Assembly (NCBI GenBank): GCA_934663775.1
Contig: CAKUKU010000011.1
Coordinates: forward strand, 1-61,597
DNA: 61,597 nucleotides
Source: an uncultured Ellagibacter sp.
Lineage (GTDB): Bacteria > Actinomycetota > Coriobacteriia > Coriobacteriales > Eggerthellaceae
Direction: 5' to 3'
Numbering within the stretch: the first letter of the stretch is position 1; each line of letters opens with the position of its first letter. This document shows positions 53,697 through 61,597 of this stretch, piece by piece. Position numbers and translations under genes: made by a program. Under the pieces are notes generated by a model. It searched no databases. It saw only the letters and a program-made list of their open reading frames with translations, and was not told where the DNA came from.

Positions 53697-55457
53697 CTAT
53701 TCTCCCAGAGACCTCACATGCGCACTCGATTGCTCGAGCTGCTCTTTGGCGGAGCGGATTGCCGCGATATCCGATTCCTCCAGCTTCTCGGACTTCTTCG
53801 AAAGCAGCTTGCGGAGAGCATTCGCATCGGCTTTGACCTGCTTTTTCTCTTCCTTTTCCAGCTGCTTGCCAGATTTTGCGAGCGCCGCGTCCACCTCTTG
53901 GACCAGGCGCGCCGCCTCCGCATGCACCTCCATCGCATCGCGGCGCGTCGCGTCCTGCGCCGCGTAGGTTTCCGCATCGCGAATGGCGCGATCGATTTCC
54001 TCGTCGGACATGCGGCCCGACTCGTCGATCGTGATCGACTGCTCCTTGCCCGTCCCCTTGTCCTTCGCGGAAACCGTAAGGATGCCGTTCGCGTCGATGT
54101 CGAACGTCACCTCGATCTGGGGAACGCCCGCGGGGGCGCGCTTGATGCCCTTCAGTCGGAACTTGCCGATCGATTTGTTGTCGCGCGCCATCGGGCGCTC
54201 GCCCTGAAGCACGTTGATTTCCACGCTCGTCTGGAACGCCGCCGCCGTCGTGAAGATCTGCGAGTAGTGCACGGGAAGCGTGGTGTTGCGCTCAACGATA
54301 CGCGTCGCCACGCCGCCGACGGTTTCAAGGGAAAGGGAAAGCGGCGTCACGTCGAGCAGCAGGATGGAATTCGCCTTCACGAGGCCCGTCGATGAGCCCG
54401 CAAGCGTCGCCCCTTGGATTGCCGCACCCACGGCGACGCATTCGTCGGGGTTGATCGACGACGAAGGCTCCTTTCCCGTAAGGGAGCGAACCTTATCCTG
54501 AACCGCCGGGATGCGGGTCGACCCACCGACGAGCAGCACGCTTCCCAACTCGGAGGCGGCGATGCCCGCATCGTTGAGCGCCTGAGACACGGGGCCTTCG
54601 GTGCGCTCGACCAAGTCGGCGGTCATGCGGTTGAACTCCGAGCGCGTGACCTGGGTCTCCAGATGGAGCGGGCCGGATGCGCCCTGCGCCAAGAACGGCA
54701 GGTTCACGCGCGCCGTCTCCATGGAGGAAAGCTCCTCTTTGGCCTGACGGGCCGCCTCGCGCACGCGCTGCGCCGCCGCGGCATCGCGGCTCGCGTCGAC
54801 ACCCGTCTCGCGCTTGAACGCGTCGAAGAGATAGTTCGCGACGCGCTCGTCGAAGTCGTCGCCGCCGAGATGGTTGTCGCCCGCCGTCGCGAGCACCTCG
54901 ATCACGCCCTCGCCGATCTCGATAATCGACACGTCGAACGTGCCGCCGCCCAAGTCGTAGACCATCACCTTCTGCGGATCACCGTTGTCGAGCCCGTATG
55001 CGAGCGCCGCGCTCGTCGGCTCGTTGATGATGCGCAGCACGTCGAGCCCCGCGATGCGGCCCGCGTCCTTCGTCGCCTGGCGCTGCATATCGTTGAAGTA
55101 GGCGGGGACGGTGATGACGGCCTGCGTCACCTCCTGGCCGAGGAACGCCTCAGCGTCGCGGCGCAGCTTGCGGAGGATCATCGCGGAGATTTCCTGCGGT
55201 GTGAAGCGCTTACCGTCGATGCTCGCACGCCAGTCAGTTCCCATATGGCGCTTCACCGAGGAGATAGTGCGATCGGGGTTGATTGCCGCTTGACGGCATG
55301 CCGTCGCACCGACGAGACGCTCGCCGTCTTTGGTGAACGCGACGACGCTCGGCGTTGTTCGCGAGCCTTCCGCGTTGTGGATGATGGCCGGCTTGCCGCC
55401 CTCCACCACCGCGGCGCAACTGTTCGTCGTGCCCAAGTCAATCCCGATAGTTGCCAT
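53697..55457 (-). CDS. dnaK: Hsp70 chaperone, DnaK type (short form)
   Basis: The 586-residue protein starts at the ATG after GGAAGGAG. The ATPase domain has [38 protein letters not shown] and [12 protein letters not shown]. The substrate-binding domain has the [14 protein letters not shown] linker-strand block. The C-terminal lid is short, and the acidic EEVD-like tail of typical DnaK is missing; it ends [10 protein letters not shown]. No grpE follows, and the J-domain gene upstream is not a classic DnaJ. It could be the cell's main DnaK or a specialised paralogue; the genome would have to be searched. Confidence 0.9.
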   Translation of the reverse strand: MATIGIDLGTTNSCAAVVEGGKPAIIHNAEGSRTTPSVVAFTKDGERLVGATACRQAAINPDRTISSVKRHMGTDWRASIDGKRFTPQEISAMILRKLRRDAEAFLGQEVTQAVITVPAYFNDMQRQATKDAGRIAGLDVLRIINEPTSAALAYGLDNGDPQKVMVYDLGGGTFDVSIIEIGEGVIEVLATAGDNHLGGDDFDERVANYLFDAFKRETGVDASRDAAAAQRVREAARQAKEELSSMETARVNLPFLAQGASGPLHLETQVTRSEFNRMTADLVERTEGPVSQALNDAGIAASELGSVLLVGGSTRIPAVQDKVRSLTGKEPSSSINPDECVAVGAAIQGATLAGSSTGLVKANSILLLDVTPLSLSLETVGGVATRIVERNTTLPVHYSQIFTTAAAFQTSVEINVLQGERPMARDNKSIGKFRLKGIKRAPAGVPQIEVTFDIDANGILTVSAKDKGTGKEQSITIDESGRMSDEEIDRAIRDAETYAAQDATRRDAMEVHAEAARLVQEVDAALAKSGKQLEKEEKKQVKADANALRKLLSKKSEKLEESDIAAIRSAKEQLEQSSAHVRSLGE

Positions 55458-55552
55458 ATCAGTCTCCTTCCGAGAGAACGAGTTGAATCTCCCTAGCCGC
55501 ACCAACGCCAGAAAGCGAGGCGCGTCGCGTCAGCCGACGGGCCACGAGCGCC

Positions 55553-56398
55553 CTAAAATCCCATGAACCCGTAGCGCATGAACTGCTGCAGGCACAGCTG
55601 GAGCATGCAGCAACCGCAGCACAGCGTCGTGGGGTCGATTGCCGAGATGGTGAATCCCCGCGCCTGCTGCTCCTGCGTGTAGGTTTGCCCCGCGTTTTGG
55701 AACTTGCGGTACGCGCGCTGGTAGTCAGGATTGTTCGGGTCCATACGAACAGCTCGGCGAATCTGATCGAGCGCCATCACCGTGTTTCCCGCCCCATTGT
55801 TGGCGAGCGCGGAAAGGTAATACCAGCGAGCGCTTCGCCCACCGCTCGTGACCTGCGCCAAGATATCCGCAGCGCGCTTGCATTGCGCCGCATCCCCCGA
55901 GTTGATCAGGTCGATCGCTGCGCGGAATTCCGCCGGGTCGCTTGCGTTCGCCTCGGGGTGAATCGACCCGGATGCAGCACCCGCGCCGTAGCCGAACAGG
56001 TCGTCGAAATCGAAACCGAAGCCGCCCGTCCAACCGTACGGGCCGCCCGAGGTATAGGGATTGCCCTGCTGCTGGCCTCCGCCGTAGCCTCCGTACGGGC
56101 CACCGCCGTAGCCACCAGAAGACCCCGCCCCCGAATACCCGCCGTAGCCGGACCCGCCTTGCGTCGAAGACGCACTGCCCGGCGCCGCAGAAGCTCTGCG
56201 GTCGGCAGCTGCGTACTTCTCAGGGTTCATGATGCGGTCGTAGGCTTCGTTGACCTCGTTCATCCGTTCGGCGGCATTCGGGTCGTTCGGGTTCAAGTCG
56301 GGATGATTCTCGCGCGCCTTTCTGCGATAGGCCTTCTTCACCTCGTCTTGCGAAGCATCTCGCGACACGCCAAGCACGCTATACGGGTCCATTGCCAT
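55553..56398 (-). CDS. J-domain protein with Gly-rich linker and cysteine-rich tail
   Basis: The 281-residue protein has an N-terminal J domain with the HPD motif (His32-Asp34 in ENHPDLNPND), followed by a Gly/Tyr/Ser-rich linker (about 75-135). There is no DnaJ zinc-finger domain. The second half is helical with TPR-like spacing (ALANNGAGNTVMALDQIRRAVRMDP). The end is hydrophobic and cysteine-rich (CCGCCMLQLCLQQF), perhaps a membrane or metal site. It precedes dnaK by 95 bp and should stimulate its ATPase and deliver special clients. Confidence 0.85.
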   Translation of the reverse strand: MAMDPYSVLGVSRDASQDEVKKAYRRKARENHPDLNPNDPNAAERMNEVNEAYDRIMNPEKYAAADRRASAAPGSASSTQGGSGYGGYSGAGSSGGYGGGPYGGYGGGQQQGNPYTSGGPYGWTGGFGFDFDDLFGYGAGAASGSIHPEANASDPAEFRAAIDLINSGDAAQCKRAADILAQVTSGGRSARWYYLSALANNGAGNTVMALDQIRRAVRMDPNNPDYQRAYRKFQNAGQTYTQEQQARGFTISAIDPTTLCCGCCMLQLCLQQFMRYGFMGF

Positions 56399-56406
56399 TG
56401 CATTCC

Positions 56407-57279
56407 CTATTCACCATCGTCTTCGCCGGCAGCCTTTGCCTCCGGCGTCGTATCCTCTTCGTCGTTTTGGGCGTCATCGCCGAACTTCCCGCAACACTGC
56501 CCCCACAACCCCGCGTAAAGCACGTTACGGAGAATATGAATGTCCTGCTCAAACGGCAATCGCTCGAATGCGCCCGCCGCTTGGGCGACAACTCCCCGCA
56601 AAGCCTCCAGGGCATCGCTCGGCTCAACACCTGCGGCGACAAGCGGATTATAGCTGCCCGATTTCGCGTCCTCGGCGTAATCTATGACGGCGTCCATAAG
56701 GTACACGAACTTGCCAAGCCATGCGCCCATGCGCGAAAGCTCGCCCGTCCAAAAGTCATTGCGGTACGAGAACACGTGCCCCAGTATCGCGCCGAAGCGG
56801 TTCGCGGCGGCGTCGAGGGACGCATCGCCGCAACGCTCGATGTTGCGAATGTCCGCCATCCCCGACTCGATGGCCTGCGCCATCTCGGGTCGCCGCGCCG
56901 ACGCCTCGCGATACGCGCGCGAAAGCGCCTGGGCCATCGCGCGCCGCGAGACCTTGCGATCGTCATGCCAGTCGTCCATGAGTTTGTGGTAGGCCAAAAG
57001 CACCGTCGCATCGGCCGCATACTCCGTGCACTCGCTCGTGGCGAACGGCTGCGCCTTCGCGGGATGCGCCCCGCATCGCGCGCTGCCTTTTTCCTCGACA
57101 GGTTCGTAAAGCGAGTTCAGCAGAAGCGCCAGAAACGTCATGTCGTAGGTGAGCGTAAGGCGGCAGAGCTGCCCGTTTTGGTCCTTCAATGAACGACAGA
57201 CGCCGCAGTACACCTCGCGGTAGCGGGCAACTTCCTCTTCGGAAAGCTGCTTTTCATCTGCCATGATGTAGCCGAACAT
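56407..57279 (-). CDS. DUF5685 family protein
   Basis: The 290-residue protein begins MFGYIMADEKQLSEEE and soon has YCGVCRSLKD and the RLTLTYDMTFLALLL block, characteristic of DUF5685. Further cysteines (CGAH, CTEY) follow, and YHKLMDDWHDDRKV may contribute a metal site or a diiron-like helix pair. It is mostly helical and soluble, with an acidic tail. The function is unknown. It is the second gene of a four-gene run with the zinc-ribbon protein, J-domain protein and DnaK (gaps of 7, 8 and 95 bp), which suggests a chaperone client or adaptor. Confidence 0.78.
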   Translation of the reverse strand: MFGYIMADEKQLSEEEVARYREVYCGVCRSLKDQNGQLCRLTLTYDMTFLALLLNSLYEPVEEKGSARCGAHPAKAQPFATSECTEYAADATVLLAYHKLMDDWHDDRKVSRRAMAQALSRAYREASARRPEMAQAIESGMADIRNIERCGDASLDAAANRFGAILGHVFSYRNDFWTGELSRMGAWLGKFVYLMDAVIDYAEDAKSGSYNPLVAAGVEPSDALEALRGVVAQAAGAFERLPFEQDIHILRNVLYAGLWGQCCGKFGDDAQNDEEDTTPEAKAAGEDDGE

Positions 57280-57286
57280 AGGGTCC

Positions 57287-57703
57287 TTACGACTTCTTCA
57301 GCGTCTCGGTCTTGCACTTCGGGCACACGACGCGCAGCGTCCCCTTCCCACGCGGCACCGAAAGCTCCTGTCCGCAACCTTTGCACTTGAAGTACAGCGT
57401 CGTTTCGCGGTTCGCCCATTTCTTGCGCCCGAGAGCCAACGCTCGGCGGGGCTTCTCGGTCACGCGGAGGAAGGCCTCGTTCTCGCGATCGCGCGCCGCG
57501 ATGTTTTTGGAATACGTGCGGAACAGCGCATATGCCAAAAACGCCATCGCCGCCCAGCTGAACAGCCCCATATGCGGCAGCACCGACAGGATAAGGCACA
57601 CGATACCCGCCACGACCAGCGTATTCGACAGCGAATCGGCGCCGCGGCGACCCTGCATGGCGCCTGCGAGCTTCCACTGCATCCTCTCGAGAAAACCCTT
57701 CAT
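57287..57703 (-). CDS. Membrane protein with C-terminal zinc ribbon
   Basis: The 138-residue protein has two closely spaced hydrophobic segments (about residues 28-66) and a charged middle. The C-terminal zinc ribbon is CKGCGQELSVPRGKG followed by CPKCKTE. AAGAGG lies rather close to the chosen ATG (MKGFLERMQWK). Such proteins are common in Actinobacteria as uncharacterised membrane-bound ribbons. It is the first gene of the operon leading to the DUF5685, J-domain and hsp70 genes. Confidence 0.75.
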   Translation of the reverse strand: MKGFLERMQWKLAGAMQGRRGADSLSNTLVVAGIVCLILSVLPHMGLFSWAAMAFLAYALFRTYSKNIAARDRENEAFLRVTEKPRRALALGRKKWANRETTLYFKCKGCGQELSVPRGKGTLRVVCPKCKTETLKKS

Positions 57704-57905
57704 AACCTCTTGCTCGCTTTCGTTTCTAAAAACCAAGCGCCCGCATCTCACGAAGCGAGCGCCCAGCGTCCCAAACGGGAGTTAGCCACCGTTTGGGGTC
57801 GTATGACATTTCCCATAGTACGCAACGGATGTGCAGACGATGCGCACATCGCCTTCCGTCAACAAACCGTCATCGAACGCGCGGCGGATGCGCACAATCG
57901 GCGCC

Positions 57906-59198
57906 CTACACCACCTGGAAGAGGAAGAACTTCAGGTAATCAGTTTCGGGGACGCCCCAGAGAATCGGGTGATCGGGCGCCTGTTGGCGTTCCTCGATCT
58001 GCCGCAGCTGCACGCCGGCGTCCTGCGCGGCGTAGGACACGACGCGGCGGAAGCGCTCCGTGTCCATGAAGTGGCTGCAGCTGCACGTTGCGAGATAGCC
58101 GCCGCGCGGCAGCAGTTTCATCGCACGATAGTTGATTTCCTTGTAGCCGCGCGCCGCCGAGTCGATGGTCTTGCGGCTTTTCGTGAACGCCGGCGGGTCG
58201 AGGACGATGAAGTCGTAGGTGCGATCGTGCGCCGCCTCAAGTTGAGGTAACAGGTCGAAAACGTTCGCCGCCGTGAAGTCCATCTTGCCGTCAAGTTCAT
58301 TGAGCTGGGCATTCTTACGCGCTTGAGCGACAGCAAGCTCGGAGATATCGACCGCATTCACGTACTCAGCCCCACCGTAGGCGGCATTCAAGGCAAAGCT
58401 GCCCGTGTGCGTGAAGCAATCAAGAACGCGTCTTCCCGCCGCGAGCTGCGCGACGGCACGCCGATTGTACTTCTGGTCGAGGAAGAAGCCCGTCTTCTGG
58501 CCGTTTTCGAAATCAACCTCGTAGCGCACGCCGTTTTCCTCGATTTGCGTTGCCGTGGGCCCGAAGGCCTCCGTCCCCGGCGCCCCGGGGGCAAGAGGGT
58601 CAAGGCTTCCCGCCTCGCCCGCATTCCCACCTGCAAACCATCCCGTCGTCTGGGAAAGGCCCTCGAGGGTGCGGGTCGAGGCGTCGTTTCGCTCGTAGAG
58701 TCCGCGAATGGCGATGCCGTCCTCGGCAAGCGCCTCCAGAAGCGCCGGGAAGATGACGGGCTTCAAACGCTCCATCCCTACCGAAAGCGTCTCGGCTACG
58801 AGGACGTCCTCGAAACGGTCGACGACAAGGCCAGGGAATCCGTCCGCCTCCGAAAAGATCACGCGGCACGCGCTCGCATCGGCGCCCATCACCGTCTTGC
58901 GGTAGCTCCACGCCCACTGCACTTTGCGCTTCCAGAACGCGCCGTCGAAGCGATCATTCGCATTTCGGGTGATGAGCCGGATGCGAATCTTGCTTTTCAG
59001 GGACAAAAGCCCCGACCCCAGATATGTCCCCTTGCGGCTCACCACATCGACAATCGACCCGTTCGGCACGTCCGCTGCGCCCGGGGTGGGTTCAAGCGAG
59101 ACGACTTCCGCCTCGTACACCCACGGATGCCCCTTGCTCAAAGCATGCTCACCCTTCGGCGTGACGGTGGCCCGAGCATAAGGCCGCTGAGTTTTCAT
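57906..59198 (-). CDS. Class I rRNA large-subunit methyltransferase, RlmI family
   Basis: The 430-residue protein has an N-terminal PUA domain (KGHPWVYEAEVVSLEP), a middle EEHEE domain and a C-terminal Rossmann domain with RRVLDCFTHTGSFALNAA and catalytic motif IVLDPPAFTKS. RlmI methylates C1962 of 23S rRNA at carbon 5; this protein has an insertion of about 30 residues in the middle (WFAGGNAGEAGSLDPLAPG), so exact specificity is unproven. The ATG has GAAAGGA upstream. It follows aspS at a distance of 356 bp that holds the dispersed repeat. Confidence 0.9.
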   Translation of the reverse strand: MKTQRPYARATVTPKGEHALSKGHPWVYEAEVVSLEPTPGAADVPNGSIVDVVSRKGTYLGSGLLSLKSKIRIRLITRNANDRFDGAFWKRKVQWAWSYRKTVMGADASACRVIFSEADGFPGLVVDRFEDVLVAETLSVGMERLKPVIFPALLEALAEDGIAIRGLYERNDASTRTLEGLSQTTGWFAGGNAGEAGSLDPLAPGAPGTEAFGPTATQIEENGVRYEVDFENGQKTGFFLDQKYNRRAVAQLAAGRRVLDCFTHTGSFALNAAYGGAEYVNAVDISELAVAQARKNAQLNELDGKMDFTAANVFDLLPQLEAAHDRTYDFIVLDPPAFTKSRKTIDSAARGYKEINYRAMKLLPRGGYLATCSCSHFMDTERFRRVVSYAAQDAGVQLRQIEERQQAPDHPILWGVPETDYLKFFLFQVV

Positions 59199-59347
59199 AA
59201 GGGTCCTTTCAAATGATGGGAAAAGGCGTCAAGAGAACGCCCCATCCGCCCTAAAGCCAGCGAGAGTAAGGCGCTATCCCATTAATACGAGCAGAACGCC
59301 TGCCTCCTTTCGCCCCAAAGTCAGCGAGAGCCCGGCTGACGAGCGCA

Positions 59348-59524
59348 GATGGCGCGAAAAGATTGCGAAGCGTACCTTGGGTACGTGAGCAATCTTTGGA
59401 ACGCCAGCTGTGCCGTCCGCCGGGCTCGCAGCGTCGGCGGTACGGGTTTGCCGCAAGGCAAAGCCGAACCCGCAAATCTTTGGAACGCCAGCTGTGCCGT
59501 CAGCCGGGCTCGCAGCGTCGACGG
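59348..59524 (-). repeat. Dispersed structured repeat, copy 2 plus a 50-bp partial duplicate
   Basis: The hairpin has outer stem AAAGATTGC/GCAATCTTT (59358-59366, 59389-59397) and inner stem CGTACC/GGTACG (59371-59376, 59380-59385). The following 50 bp (59391-59440) recur at 59475-59524 with only two mismatches. The same element lies at 36463-36590. No gene is encoded in 59199-59554. Confidence 0.75.
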
Positions 59525-59554
59525 TTTCCGATTTGCCGTCAGGTGAATCGGAAA

Positions 59555-61342
59555 TTACAAAAGCCTCAGGTTGACTTCCTTCAACTGTCGGCCAGTAACC
59601 TCGTTCGGCGCACCCGTCATCGGGTCGGATGCGCTTGAAGTCTTCGGGAAGGCGATGACGTCGCGGATGGATTGCTTGCCGGCGAGAAGCATGACCAGAC
59701 GGTCAAGGCCAAGGGCGATGCCGCCATGCGGCGGAGCTCCCAGCTCAAGCGCGTGAATCAGGTGACCGAACTTCTCTTCCATCTGATCATCTTCCACGCC
59801 AAGACGACGAAGCACGCGCTTCTGCAGCTCTGCATTATGGATACGGATAGAACCACCGCCCATCTCGAAACCGTCCATGACGATGTCGTAGCTATAGCTC
59901 GAGCAGGCAAGCGGATCGGACTCGATCTTGTCCCAATCCTCTTCAGGAATCATCGTGAACGGATGATGTTCGGCGGCGTACTTCTTCTCGTCCGCGTCGT
60001 AGCGGAACATCGGGAAGTCGACGACCCAGAGAAGAGCATGACCGTTGCGCTCGATACCGAGAGCATCGGCCATATGCAGGCGCAACGCAGAGAGCACGGC
60101 GCTTGCCGTATCGAAGGTGTCGGCCGCGAAGAGAAGCAGGTCGCCCGGCTTAACGTCGGCCGCTTCCTTGATGGCCTCGTGAACTTCATCGCCGAGGAAC
60201 TTGATTATGGGGCTTTTGCCCTTAAGATCGGTGTCGGCATCGGTGTAGGCAATCCACGCCATGCCCTTCGCGCCGTTAGCAGCCGCAATGTCGCCGAGCT
60301 TCTCGATCTCGCCGCGCGACCAATTGCCAGCACCCTTCGCGTTGATGCACTTCACGACGCCGCCATTTTCCGCAGCACCCGTGAACACCTTGAAATTGCA
60401 GTCCTTGATAAGGTCGGTCAGATCGACGAGCTCCATGCCGAAGCGGACATCGGGGCGGTCGCAACCGAAACGCTCCATCGCCTCTTTCCAGGGCATACGC
60501 TGAAGCGGAAACTCATGCTCGACGCCCGCAGCGCCTAGAACCTCCTGAAAAACGCCCTCCATAAGGTCCATGACGTCGGTTTCCTCAACGAAGGACATCT
60601 CAATGTCGACCTGAGTGAACTCGGGCTGACGATCAGCGCGCAAATCCTCATCGCGGAAGCAGCGCGCGACCTGGTAGTAACGCTCGATGCCACCGACCAT
60701 GAGCATCTGCTTGAACTGCTGCGGCGACTGCGGAAGCGCATAGAACTTGCCCGGATTCGGACGGGACGGCACCAGGTAATCGCGCGCACCCTCAGGCGTG
60801 GAGTTCGCAAGAATCGGCGTTTCAACCTCAATGAACCCGCGCTCGTTCAATGCCTGGCGCATCGCCTGGGCAACCTTATGGCGAAGCAGGAGGTTCGCAT
60901 ACATCTCAGGACGACGAAGGTCGAGATAACGCCACTTCATACGAGTGGTCTCGTCCGTCTCGATGCCGTCTTCGATGGAGAACGGCGGGGTGACGGAGGT
61001 ATTCAGAACTTTGACGGAATTCGCAAGAACCTCTATCTCGCCTGTTGCCATGTTCGGATTCTCGGCACCCTCGCCGCGCGCACGCACGCGACCGGAAACC
61101 TTAAGCACGTACTCGCGGCCGAGATGTTCCGCAATATGGAACTCCTCCTCGGTCACGCAATCGGGATCGACGACGATTTGCGTATAGCCCTCGCGATCGC
61201 GAAGATCGCAGAAAATCAGCCCACCATGGTCGCGATTGTGCCAAGCCCAGCCAGTCAGCACGACCTCGCGGCCAACGTCGCTCTTGCGCAGCTCGCCGCA
61301 CGTGGCAGTGTGCATGCAAAATTCGTTCTTATAGTCCGTCAT
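59555..61342 (-). CDS. aspS: Aspartyl-tRNA synthetase, bacterial type
   Basis: This 595-residue class II synthetase has an N-terminal OB-fold anticodon domain (residues about 15-120), motif 1 around [22 protein letters not shown], motif 2 [20 protein letters not shown], a GAD insertion domain (about 290-430) and motif 3 [13 protein letters not shown]. The GAD domain marks the bacterial type. The ATG has AAGGAGC upstream. Whether it is discriminating or also charges tRNA-Asn cannot be settled here. It is transcribed from a promoter about 65 nt upstream. Confidence 0.97.
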   Translation of the reverse strand: MTDYKNEFCMHTATCGELRKSDVGREVVLTGWAWHNRDHGGLIFCDLRDREGYTQIVVDPDCVTEEEFHIAEHLGREYVLKVSGRVRARGEGAENPNMATGEIEVLANSVKVLNTSVTPPFSIEDGIETDETTRMKWRYLDLRRPEMYANLLLRHKVAQAMRQALNERGFIEVETPILANSTPEGARDYLVPSRPNPGKFYALPQSPQQFKQMLMVGGIERYYQVARCFRDEDLRADRQPEFTQVDIEMSFVEETDVMDLMEGVFQEVLGAAGVEHEFPLQRMPWKEAMERFGCDRPDVRFGMELVDLTDLIKDCNFKVFTGAAENGGVVKCINAKGAGNWSRGEIEKLGDIAAANGAKGMAWIAYTDADTDLKGKSPIIKFLGDEVHEAIKEAADVKPGDLLLFAADTFDTASAVLSALRLHMADALGIERNGHALLWVVDFPMFRYDADEKKYAAEHHPFTMIPEEDWDKIESDPLACSSYSYDIVMDGFEMGGGSIRIHNAELQKRVLRRLGVEDDQMEEKFGHLIHALELGAPPHGGIALGLDRLVMLLAGKQSIRDVIAFPKTSSASDPMTGAPNEVTGRQLKEVNLRLL

Positions 61343-61404
61343 TGAAAAAGCTCCTTGAAGTGCGCTCTGAACCCGTCAAGCGGGTATGTAACTCAAACTG
61401 GATT

Positions 61405-61435
61405 ATTGTACTTCACAAAAGAAAGAAGAGCGCAA
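61405..61435 (-). promoter_or_regulatory. Probable aspS promoter
   Basis: TACAAT (61405-61410, minus strand) with TTGCGC (61430-61435) 19 nt upstream, in the only AT-rich patch before aspS. The start would be about 55 nt before the ATG. Confidence 0.4.
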
Positions 61436-61522
61436 GAAGCAAGTTGTTTTCATCGGAAATGCCCGACAGCAAGCGCAAACGGATAGCGAAGCCCCGGGGC
61501 CCTCCCGAGCGCAAAGCGAGAA

Positions 61523-61561
61523 AGGGCCGCAACCCCGGGTCGCCCCCGGGGCCGCGGCCCT
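61523..61561 (-). terminator. GC-rich hairpin, probable terminator of an upstream minus-strand gene
   Basis: AGGGCCGC/GCGGCCCT encloses CCCCGGG/CCCGGGG with a short loop. On the minus strand it is followed by TTTCTCGCTTT. No gene is seen between it and the window end. Confidence 0.5.
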
Positions 61562-61597
61562 GCGCGATCGAAAGAAAAAGCGCCGCCCATGAGCGGA

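Overview
The window is high-GC DNA with dense, mostly minus-strand operons and strong AGGAGG-type ribosome binding sites. Gene content points to an anaerobic actinobacterium of the class Coriobacteriia, most likely Eggerthellaceae: a DUF4418/FtsX/ABC cassette, a Tat-exported lipoprotein, a MobB-MobA fusion next to a polyferredoxin, several radical SAM enzymes, a DUF11-repeat surface protein, a DUF5685 protein, and short bacterial-type SRP RNA. This placement is inference; no rRNA or tRNA gene was recognised.

Region 1 (1-2.2 kb) is the end of a DUF4418 membrane protein followed by an FtsX-type permease and its ATPase. Region 2 (2.3-21.9 kb) is the accessory part and the most interesting stretch. 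It holds a NitT/TauT-type ABC importer whose Tat lipoprotein receptor is unusually cysteine-rich, six BioB-like radical SAM enzymes (two at 7.6-9.6 kb, three close paralogues at 13.6-17.0 kb, one at 20.7 kb), a BspA-type leucine-rich-repeat protein, and a DUF2201-VWA/MoxR pair. It also holds a degenerate nucleotidyltransferase-like domain fused to a SufS-type cysteine desulfurase, an ArsM/AS3MT-like methyltransferase that keeps the arsenic-binding cysteine pattern, and a 52-residue protein. Two of its divergent promoter regions share the element TAGACAATnnCCTATA. A plausible reading is a pathway that imports and remodels, or builds, a thiophilic (arsenic- or sulfur-containing) small molecule; this is a hypothesis.

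Region 3 (22.2-28 kb) is rpsI-rplM, metA (acetyl-CoA type, Glu111), a CmpB-family membrane protein, a HAD hydrolase and a site-2 protease with a cytoplasmic insertion instead of a PDZ domain. Region 4 (28-33.3 kb) is one 1548-residue surface protein with eight DUF11-like repeats and a variant sorting signal, preceded by a 16-codon leader ORF. Region 5 (33.3-38 kb) is the classic pyrH-frr-uppS-cdsA-dxr run, and its site-2 protease is displaced to 27 kb on the far side of the surface protein.

Region 6 (38-46 kb) has an HtrA protease, a rhamnulose-phosphate-aldolase-like protein next to a complete amino-acid ABC importer, a polyferredoxin and a MobB-MobA fusion. Region 7 (46-51 kb) has a candidate small RNA, then dnaX-ybaB-recR, a DedA protein and SRP RNA. 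Region 8 (51-61.6 kb) has a divergent TetR/radical SAM pair, an hsp70-J-domain operon with DUF5685 and zinc-ribbon proteins, an RlmI-like methyltransferase and aspS. A dispersed structured repeat lies downstream of both frr and aspS; its two copies show compensatory base changes in a hairpin.
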